28,314 nucleotides of DNA from a virus. A program made the translations under genes and the position numbers. The stretch is from positions 1 through 28,314 of the IMG/VR virus record IMGVR_UViG_3300040811_000564. One strand, written 5' to 3'. This document shows positions 22,392-28,314 of this stretch, piece after piece; the first letter of the stretch is position 1; each line of letters opens with the position of its first letter. Below the pieces are notes generated by a model. That model worked only from the letters and a program-made list of their open reading frames with translations, made no database searches and had not been told where the DNA came from.

Positions 22392-24656
22392 GTGGACGAT
22401 CCAGTACTACATAGAAAGATGTTCAGGCACACAGCCTTACGTGTGGGTAAACTAAAACCTAAAAAGTATAACGTAGGTACTCCTGGATATGGTGTATCTC
22501 CTTATGGTCCTTTCTTAACTAATGAGTCTCAAGGTCTTAGTCCAATTGAAAATCAACCAGGTAATAGAATAGTAATTAAAGACGGTAGAAGAATGACTGT
22601 TGATAGATTTGGTAATGTAATTAAAACAGAATATTTGCCAACGGTTTATAAAAAACCAGGATTAGGTACAAGAATGGGTAACACCTTTTTTAATATTGCA
22701 TCAAGAATTCCAGGGGTCGGTACTCCTGAAGGTATGCAGAAAAATGTAGAAGCTATAAAAAAATTTGGTCAAGCTGCTGTAAATCCAAAAACATATATAA
22801 GAGGTGCACAAACTGTTGGAAAAGGTATAGCGGGTATTGCTAAAACAACTCCTGCAGCAATTGCAGTTGAACAAGGATTATCGAAGACAGGTTTAAATCC
22901 TGTTGATAAAGCTTTAGGTATGGGTGAAACTGGTTTTGCAACATTACTTACATCAGAAGGTGCTAGAGCAGCTTCTAATAAATTATTAAAAAGTCCTAAC
23001 ATGCTTAAAAGAGGTATTGGACAAGTATTAAGAGTGCCTGGTGCCCCTGCAATGATTAGAGCAGCAGGTCAAAGAGTTATGATGAGCCCAGTGGGTATAG
23101 CAACAATGGCTGTTGGTGGTGCTGGTTATGGTTTAAAAAAATTTGAAGACTATTTAAGAGCTACGTATCCTGATTACAAAGCAGCGGCAGAAAAAGCACA
23201 AGAAGACTCTAAAACATTTTTATCACCAGATGATATGTTTAATTCAATGACTAGTGAACAAATAGATGCACTAAGATCTAGTGTACCAAACTCTAAACTT
23301 GACGTAAAAGATGAAGCACCTATGACTAAATCAGATTTAGAAACTACAGGTGAGATAGCTCAGTTACAGGAAAAAGAAAAAGGGACAACGGACATCGAAC
23401 CAGGTGGAGAAGTTCCTTCTGGCGGAACAAATAAACCAGGTGGTGATGTACCCGACAATAAAACTTTAGAAGGTAATATTAGTGATTCAGCTAATACTCC
23501 AACAGATTTAAATAACCCTATAAAACTTAACACAAAACTAACAGGTATTGATGCGAAGATACCAGGTAAATCTATATTTGATAAACTAGGAAATTTTGCA
23601 AGAACAACTGCAGGTAATATGTTTATGCTTAAGTTTGCAGCGGGTTTATTATCAGGTAAAGGTAACTTTGGTGAAGTAGTAGGACAAGCACTAAATCCTG
23701 CCGTAGATTTATTAGCAGCATACAGATTAAAAGAAGATGAAAATGCTTACAAACAAATGAAACTTTTATTAGATGCTAAAGGTAAAACAGAAAATGAAAG
23801 AGGAATGGTTAGAATTGTAGAAGATGGAGTAGTTAGAGCTGTACCTGCAATTAGAGATAAAAAGACTTTAGAAACTTACAGAGTGTTCGGTGATGGTAGT
23901 AAAGTTTTAGTAGATGATCAAAATGTTGCTTCAGGTTTTAGAACTTACAATGCATCAAAAGCAACTGATGTGGTAGATGCTTTAAGTGCTTATAGTAACG
24001 TAGCTACTGCAAGGTCTTTAGCTGAATTTGTTAAAAATACTGACACTGCATTACTTGGTACTTCTGGTTTCTCTAAAAAATTATTTGATAGAATTATTGG
24101 AGCAGGTAAGGGTTACTTTGAAGCTATGAGTAAAGCTGATGTAAAAGGAACTACTTTCACAGATGCAAACGGTAACGTATTAACAGGAGATGCTAAAAAA
24201 GCAGCAGAAGATACTTGGAATAATATTACTAAAGAGTCTTCAAATATATTTAATAACGCAGACGCTACAACTAAAAAACGTTTACAACAATTAGGATTAA
24301 CGGAAACAACTTTAAGATATTTCCTAGCTAATGCATTTAAACAAAAAGACAGATTAACAAACGTTGACTTAAACTTGATTAACGATCTTGTAATTACAAT
24401 GGGTGCAACAATATCTGGGGAACAAGTACAAGATAGAATGGAAGCACTAATTAGTATTCTTGATGAGAAAATGGATACGTATAAAGAAAACGTTAGAGAA
24501 TATGGTATTGATGATTATCAATTTGCTACAAGATTCTACCAACAACCAGGAGCTAAAATTACTTTTGGTTTAATATCTGATCAAGATCAAACAGACTTTA
24601 GTAAATTACAAGGTAAAGAGTTAGATGACTTCTTAAGAAGCAAAGGATTTAAGTAA
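22392..24656 (+). CDS. Large internal virion protein (754 aa, GTG start)
   Basis: GTG 22392 lies six nt after AGGAG (22381-22385) and there is no better ATG. The N-terminus MDDPVLHRKMFRHTALRVGK is a recurrent start for marine phage virion proteins. A Gly-rich hydrophobic segment (PVGIATMAVGGAGYGLKKF, about 230-250) is followed by a disordered acidic/Gly-Pro region (about 300-385) and a helical C-terminal half with AGNMFMLKFAAGLLSGKGNF and LNLINDLVITMGATISGEQV. No lytic-transglycosylase signature was spotted. Role in DNA ejection is inferred from its place between gp14-like and 1037-residue proteins. Confidence 0.65.
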   Translation: MDDPVLHRKMFRHTALRVGKLKPKKYNVGTPGYGVSPYGPFLTNESQGLSPIENQPGNRIVIKDGRRMTVDRFGNVIKTEYLPTVYKKPGLGTRMGNTFFNIASRIPGVGTPEGMQKNVEAIKKFGQAAVNPKTYIRGAQTVGKGIAGIAKTTPAAIAVEQGLSKTGLNPVDKALGMGETGFATLLTSEGARAASNKLLKSPNMLKRGIGQVLRVPGAPAMIRAAGQRVMMSPVGIATMAVGGAGYGLKKFEDYLRATYPDYKAAAEKAQEDSKTFLSPDDMFNSMTSEQIDALRSSVPNSKLDVKDEAPMTKSDLETTGEIAQLQEKEKGTTDIEPGGEVPSGGTNKPGGDVPDNKTLEGNISDSANTPTDLNNPIKLNTKLTGIDAKIPGKSIFDKLGNFARTTAGNMFMLKFAAGLLSGKGNFGEVVGQALNPAVDLLAAYRLKEDENAYKQMKLLLDAKGKTENERGMVRIVEDGVVRAVPAIRDKKTLETYRVFGDGSKVLVDDQNVASGFRTYNASKATDVVDALSAYSNVATARSLAEFVKNTDTALLGTSGFSKKLFDRIIGAGKGYFEAMSKADVKGTTFTDANGNVLTGDAKKAAEDTWNNITKESSNIFNNADATTKKRLQQLGLTETTLRYFLANAFKQKDRLTNVDLNLINDLVITMGATISGEQVQDRMEALISILDEKMDTYKENVREYGIDDYQFATRFYQQPGAKITFGLISDQDQTDFSKLQGKELDDFLRSKGFK

Positions 24657-27600
24657 TGTCTATTAAGGATAAAATTCAAGAGCAGATTAACAGCAAGTCT
24701 TTTAATCCTAGAGAGTACTCGCCTGATCAGTTAAGTGTAATAGATAGTATGTTACAACAAGGTGTCCTTCAAGGCCCAAGAATGAAAGACATCGTTACTG
24801 AATTTGAAGGAACTGCACAACAAATATCAAAAGAAAAAGAATTTGCTAAAGATCCATTAGGATATGCATTACAAGATAAATCAATATTTCAAGGAGAGCT
24901 CACTGGTTTAATACCAACGAGAGCAGGATCAGAACTAATAGGAGATTTAACAGGATCCATATTACCGTACATACGAAACAACAAAGCACTTGTACAATCT
25001 TTATCAATGCCTAAAGCTGCACAAAGTAAACAATTTGCAAAAGCAGCTATTGGTTTAGCTAATCAATTAGAAAAGATTCCAAGAATAGGTAAGTTTTTTA
25101 AATTTACAAAACCATTATTATACAGAATGGGTAAAGCAGCGGACACTGCAACGGGTGCAAGACTAAAACCTTTAATTGCAACTGAAGCACAGTCTTTAGC
25201 AGGTGGAGCAATAGGAGCTGGTGCAGGTACAGTAGGTTATGATTTAGTTAATCAAACAGTAGGAAAAGATTTAGCAGTGGCGATTAATAATGATTTAGCT
25301 GATATGCCAGAACAAGAAGTTAAAACAGATACAGTAGCTTCAGCAGTAGAAGCAATGAAGAATTCTTTAATGTGGGGAGCTGCAGGAACAGCAATGATGC
25401 CTATCTTAGGTATATTAGGTAAAGGTGGTAGAACTTTATTTGGTTTAAAAGGAGACAAAGCGAGAGAACTATCTGAATATGCACAAAAGAAAGGTTTACC
25501 GTTACCTTTATTAGCTACAATGTCTAAAGAACAAAAAGGAGCAATCCTTGCAAACTTAGGTAAAACATATTTTAAAACAATTGGTCTGTTTCCATTCATA
25601 GCACCTGTTGGAGAGAAAGCTATAGCAGCGGCTGAAAGAGCAGGAACAACAGCTTACTTAGATGATATATTAAACATCGCACCTATTACTAAAACTTCAA
25701 TGTTAGGTGTAGGATCATTAAATGCATTTAGAGAAAACTTTCAAAAGTATGGTGAATTAATATCAGATGGTTACAAAGCTTTTGATGCTAAAGTAGCAGA
25801 TGTAGGTAACCCTGCAATTATACAATTAAATAAAACACAAGAGTTTGCACAACAAATAGCAAATGATTTTGGTCAAGAGATACCTTTAATTGGTAAGTAT
25901 ACTGGTATGATCCAAAGAGGTTATAGAGAAGAACTTGCAACAGGTGCAGAACGATTAGCAGATGAAGCATTAGATAAAACATTAATCGGTGATTTATCTG
26001 ATAGAGCTGATCCATTAGTACAACTGTTCGCTAACTTAGCTATCAGACAAAACAAGCCAATGACTATTAAAGAATATGTTGGTTTACAAAAAATAGCAAC
26101 TAAAGCTTATCAACAAACTAATTTAAAATTACCAAGAGAAATGGTTTTAGGTTTAAAAGAATCTTTAGATAATGACTTTGCACAATCTATTCCATTATTA
26201 ACGAAAGATGACATGTTAAAAGATGCAGCACTTAAAGCTGAATATGATGCAACAGTACAAGTATCAGGACAGAAAGCGGCAGATAACTTATTAGATTTAA
26301 GATACAAAGCAGCACAAAGTTTAAATGATGAATTAAAATTGGCTAACACACAGTTTGCAAGATTCCTTAGACCTTTTGAATATAGCTCAGTAGCACAAGC
26401 TATTAAAGCAGGGGACAGATCTTTATTTACAAATAAACAACTATTAGGAATATCTGGTAGAGAATCTATTCCAGCTGACTTAATGTTTGAGGCAGTAGAA
26501 AAATCTACCTTTAGACAAGGTAGTCCAATAGCTGTAAAACAATTAAAGTTTTTATATGGTCAAGATGCTGGCGGTAAAGAAATGTTTAATAGAGCTTTTT
26601 CTAGATACATGTATGATTCTTACTTAGGTGCCTTTAGTGAAAAAGGTATTAGTGATTCATCAGTATTTAATTATGTTAAAAAACAAATGAATGAAAGTCC
26701 TAGAAGTAAAATGATTAGCGATGTTTTACAAAGAGGTGGTATGGACGATTTAGAAGCTGCATACGGAACTACAGTAAAAGATATTACATCAGGTGCAGGG
26801 GATGAAGCTATTGAAGTTACATTTGGTAAAGGTGATTTTGCAGAATTTGATGCAGATGCTTTTGCAAGAAACTTAGGTCTAACAGGATCTAGAGCTATTC
26901 AAAGAAGAGAAATGTTAAAAGAAGCTTATGGTGGTGGAGAAAAAGGTGCTAAAGCTTTAAAAGATTTAGATGACTTTATTAAATATGCTAAAGCTATATC
27001 TGAAGTACCTATTTCAGAACCGTCTGCATTCTTACAAAGACGTATTACACTAGGTGGATTTGGTTCAGCACTTGGTGGTGTGGTAATGGGTGGAACTTTA
27101 TTTGCAGCTAATCCCTTAGCACCAGTTATTATGTTAGCAGCTGGATTAAAAATTGGTAGTGTTTTAACTAACCCTACATCAATTAGATACATGATGGATG
27201 CATTGGGGCCAGAAGAAAGATTAAAAGCAGCTCAAGGTATGGTAGGTTTAAAGAAAACAAGAGGTATACCAACAACATATGGTGAAACAGAATCAAGAGC
27301 ATTTGCTAGATTTATGAATTATCTGCATGAAGAAGATAATGATATACCTAAAGTAGATCCAAAGAATATTAATCCAGAAGAAATTATAAATAGACTTCAA
27401 GGCGTTTCTACAAAGATACCTAAAAGAGGTTTTAAATATGAAAATCTTCCAGACAATGAAAAGAAAAGAATGTTTCCTGAAAGAGAATTAGCAGACAAGA
27501 TACCGACTGAATTACTAGCAGAAGCTGATCAATTTGGTAAAGGTTATGAAATGGGTCAAGAGGCAGACATAAAAGCAGTAAATGTAGATTATGGTTTAGA

Positions 27601-27769
27601 GCCTGAAGAAGGTGAAGAGCAGCAACAAGCAGCTATTCCAGGAGCTGAAGGTATACCAACATTACAAGCACCTAAAGTTAATACTATAGAAGCACCACAG
27701 GTTAGAGCGAATAAGTATGCTAAACTATTTCCATTTGATGTAACAGGTCAGGGTATAGCGGAGAGTTAA
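24656..27769 (+). CDS. Very large internal virion/ejection protein (1037 aa)
   Basis: This is the largest gene of the window, TAATG-coupled to its predecessor. It is rich in predicted helix. Hydrophobic segments lie at about residues 235-260 (LMWGAAGTAMMPILGILGKG), about 300-320 (TYFKTIGLFPFIAPVGEKA) and about 798-842 (GGFGSALGGVVMGGTLF, then APVIMLAAGLKIGS), which could insert into the host envelope during ejection. The length and position match the T7 gp16 role. I saw no SLT-type transglycosylase motif, so peptidoglycan cleavage cannot be assumed. The C-terminus is acidic and Gln-rich (LEPEEGEEQQQAAIPGAEG). A tape-measure protein of a long-tailed phage is the alternative. Confidence 0.6.
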   Translation: MSIKDKIQEQINSKSFNPREYSPDQLSVIDSMLQQGVLQGPRMKDIVTEFEGTAQQISKEKEFAKDPLGYALQDKSIFQGELTGLIPTRAGSELIGDLTGSILPYIRNNKALVQSLSMPKAAQSKQFAKAAIGLANQLEKIPRIGKFFKFTKPLLYRMGKAADTATGARLKPLIATEAQSLAGGAIGAGAGTVGYDLVNQTVGKDLAVAINNDLADMPEQEVKTDTVASAVEAMKNSLMWGAAGTAMMPILGILGKGGRTLFGLKGDKARELSEYAQKKGLPLPLLATMSKEQKGAILANLGKTYFKTIGLFPFIAPVGEKAIAAAERAGTTAYLDDILNIAPITKTSMLGVGSLNAFRENFQKYGELISDGYKAFDAKVADVGNPAIIQLNKTQEFAQQIANDFGQEIPLIGKYTGMIQRGYREELATGAERLADEALDKTLIGDLSDRADPLVQLFANLAIRQNKPMTIKEYVGLQKIATKAYQQTNLKLPREMVLGLKESLDNDFAQSIPLLTKDDMLKDAALKAEYDATVQVSGQKAADNLLDLRYKAAQSLNDELKLANTQFARFLRPFEYSSVAQAIKAGDRSLFTNKQLLGISGRESIPADLMFEAVEKSTFRQGSPIAVKQLKFLYGQDAGGKEMFNRAFSRYMYDSYLGAFSEKGISDSSVFNYVKKQMNESPRSKMISDVLQRGGMDDLEAAYGTTVKDITSGAGDEAIEVTFGKGDFAEFDADAFARNLGLTGSRAIQRREMLKEAYGGGEKGAKALKDLDDFIKYAKAISEVPISEPSAFLQRRITLGGFGSALGGVVMGGTLFAANPLAPVIMLAAGLKIGSVLTNPTSIRYMMDALGPEERLKAAQGMVGLKKTRGIPTTYGETESRAFARFMNYLHEEDNDIPKVDPKNINPEEIINRLQGVSTKIPKRGFKYENLPDNEKKRMFPERELADKIPTELLAEADQFGKGYEMGQEADIKAVNVDYGLEPEEGEEQQQAAIPGAEGIPTLQAPKVNTIEAPQVRANKYAKLFPFDVTGQGIAES

Positions 27770-27770
27770 A

Positions 27771-27923
27771 ATGATATGCAACGATTGTGGAAACGAAGCA
27801 CATTGTGGAGAGGTTTTAAAAGATGAAATCAACGGAGTTCAAACAATCGAATGTAAAAAATGCAAATGCACTGAATGTAAAGATTTTGAACGGCCACTCG
27901 AGGATGAATTCAATGGAGCCTAA
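27771..27923 (+). CDS. Cys-rich zinc-ribbon-like small protein (50 aa)
   Basis: The ATG at 27771 lies one nt after the previous stop, with GGAGAG (about 27756-27763) upstream. Fifty codons read MICNDCGNEAHCGEVLKDEI and then IECKKCKCTECKDFERPLED. Cys at 3, 6, 12, 28, 31, 33 and 36 form CxxC...CxxC (C3/C6 and C28/C31) plus an extra CxxC (C33/C36), the pattern of a zinc ribbon. It could bind zinc and touch nucleic acid or protein; function is unknown. Its 3' end overlaps the holin-like gene in another frame by 11 nt. Confidence 0.72.
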   Translation: MICNDCGNEAHCGEVLKDEINGVQTIECKKCKCTECKDFERPLEDEFNGA

Positions 27924-28116
27924 AACTACTAGAGAACATATTCTTGATCTTGAAGGTCAAGTCAAAGGTGTAAAAAGAGAAATCTTTCACATTAAAAAAC
28001 AAGCCGAACATACTCACAAAGACATAGAAAAAACATCTTCTAAGATAGATTGGATACTAGGTCTTATAATTGCTGGTTTAGCATTTATAGCGTCAAAAGC
28101 ACTGTTTGACCTTTAA
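27913..28116 (+). CDS. Holin-like (XhlA-type) membrane protein
   Basis: ATG 27913 (67 residues) is preferred because GAGG (27900-27903) is nine nt upstream; in-frame ATGs at 27904 and 27823 would overlap the zinc-ribbon gene. The product starts MEPKTTREHILDLEGQVKGV with a coiled-coil-like helix to about residue 45. It ends with one membrane segment, WILGLIIAGLAFIASKALF (47-65). This is the plan of XhlA-type proteins and small phage holins or holin partners. With the distant M15 endolysin it would complete the lysis set. A spanin or anti-holin role cannot be excluded. Confidence 0.64.
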   Translation: MEPKTTREHILDLEGQVKGVKREIFHIKKQAEHTHKDIEKTSSKIDWILGLIIAGLAFIASKALFDL

Positions 28117-28125
28117 AAAAACCTC

Positions 28126-28139
28126 CTGAGAAGCCTCAG
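28126..28139 (+). terminator. Hairpin after the holin-like gene (possible minus-strand terminator)
   Basis: CTGAG (28126-28130) pairs with CTCAG (28135-28139) around the loop AAGC. On the + strand no T-run follows. On the minus strand the hairpin is followed by GAGG and seven Ts (the A-run 28115-28121). It could stop antisense transcription or be a weak bidirectional stop. The five-bp stem makes this uncertain. Confidence 0.25.
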
Positions 28140-28165
28140 AATTAACGTTTGACATCTTTTTGATA

Positions 28166-28186
28166 CTAGGATACCCCTAGATTTTT
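28166..28186 (+). terminator. Possible intrinsic terminator at the end of the late block
   Basis: CTAGG (28166-28170) pairs with CCTAG (28176-28180) around the loop ATACC, followed by ATTTTT (28181-28186). Stem and T-run are short but in the right order for a + strand terminator after the lysis genes. TTGACA (28149-28154) just upstream could instead belong to a promoter, although no good -10 (TACCCC at 17 nt) is seen. Confidence 0.35.
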
Positions 28187-28314
28187 ATGAAAATCATCAA
28201 AACAAGTAACGGATTTGAGATAACAGGTTTTGCCTGGGACCGTAATAAATATAACTATAGAACGTTTACTAGACAAGAAGACGAGATTAGCGGACAACGG
28301 ACATACAATGTTGA
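28187..28314 (+). CDS. N-terminal part of an unknown protein (runs off the window)
   Basis: The frame opens with ATG 28187 and stays open to the edge, giving MKIIKTSNGFEITGFAWDRN, then KYNYRTFTRQEDEISGQRTY and further. No Shine-Dalgarno precedes it and the last T of a possible terminator is adjacent, so the start is uncertain. Composition (Lys, Asn, Tyr) fits the phage. Its family is not recognised. Confidence 0.45.
   Translation, partial: MKIIKTSNGFEITGFAWDRNKYNYRTFTRQEDEISGQRTYNV

Noticed and set aside
25252-27192. Several minus-strand ORFs of 65-115 residues in the 1037-residue gene, and others inside 1357-8141 and 22769-23002
   Set aside because: All lie opposite well-supported + strand genes, have no start signals or recognisable domains, and have shadow-like composition.
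1-28314. tRNA genes, CRISPR arrays, insertion sequences, attachment sites or integrase
   Set aside because: Reading both strands by eye showed no cloverleaf with CCA-adjacent acceptor, no regular repeat-spacer array, no transposase or integrase motifs. A tRNAscan/Infernal run would be decisive for small RNAs.

Overview
The window looks like part of an AT-rich, tailed double-stranded DNA phage genome, probably from a marine bacterium. Every supported gene is on the + strand. Genes are packed tightly, with many ATGA and TAATG stop-start overlaps. No host housekeeping genes, rRNA, tRNA, CRISPR array or insertion sequence was seen. Several structural proteins belong to families I recognise from pelagiphage and cyanophage-type genomes: WG-repeat proteins, a small protein with a CWDGYEMVGMKKKG motif, and a W-rich tail-associated protein. 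Large internal-virion proteins next to a T7 gp13-like GNAT-fold protein suggest a short-tailed (podovirus-like) particle. Terminase, portal, major capsid and replication genes lie outside the window, so neither phage family nor host can be fixed. A SAR11-like or other low-GC marine host is only an inference.

Layout. 1-2164: the tail of an unknown gene, a divergent flavin-halogenase-like protein, an M15 endolysin and a 2OG-Fe(II) oxygenase, joined by overlaps. 2172-9511: small Lys-rich proteins, head-tail adaptor-like proteins, then virion and tail-fibre proteins. These include a WG-repeat adhesin with an inserted LamG-like domain and a glycine-rich adhesin. 9549-15549: a run of overlapping or abutting modification genes: seven consecutive 2OG-Fe(II) oxygenase-like proteins, a canonical tryptophan-halogenase-family enzyme, and an eighth oxygenase. 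15578-18359: a large 'VRFRYG...IGGW' virion protein and four small proteins. 18362-20063: a GT-B and a GT-A glycosyltransferase. 20112-27769: internal-virion or DNA-ejection proteins. 27771-28116: a Cys-rich zinc-ribbon-like protein and a holin-like membrane protein. A possible terminator and the start of another ORF follow.

The outstanding feature is the modification arsenal. In 28 kb there are nine 2OG-Fe(II) oxygenase-like genes, two flavin-halogenase-like genes and two glycosyltransferases, most embedded among tail-fibre genes. The oxygenases are highly diverged from each other. Some keep the classic HxD...H...R set, two have HxH, and one lacks the usual distal Arg. My inference is that they tailor virion proteins, host-surface molecules or a small metabolite. 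The substrate cannot be read from sequence.

The modules also appear to have their own promoters. At 9549 and 15578 a -10-like TATWAW box begins exactly 12 nt before an ATG that has no Shine-Dalgarno sequence, as expected for leaderless transcripts. A related motif (TAG-TGTAT) occurs before 20112, and a further promoter candidate with a palindrome at its predicted start site lies before 2401.
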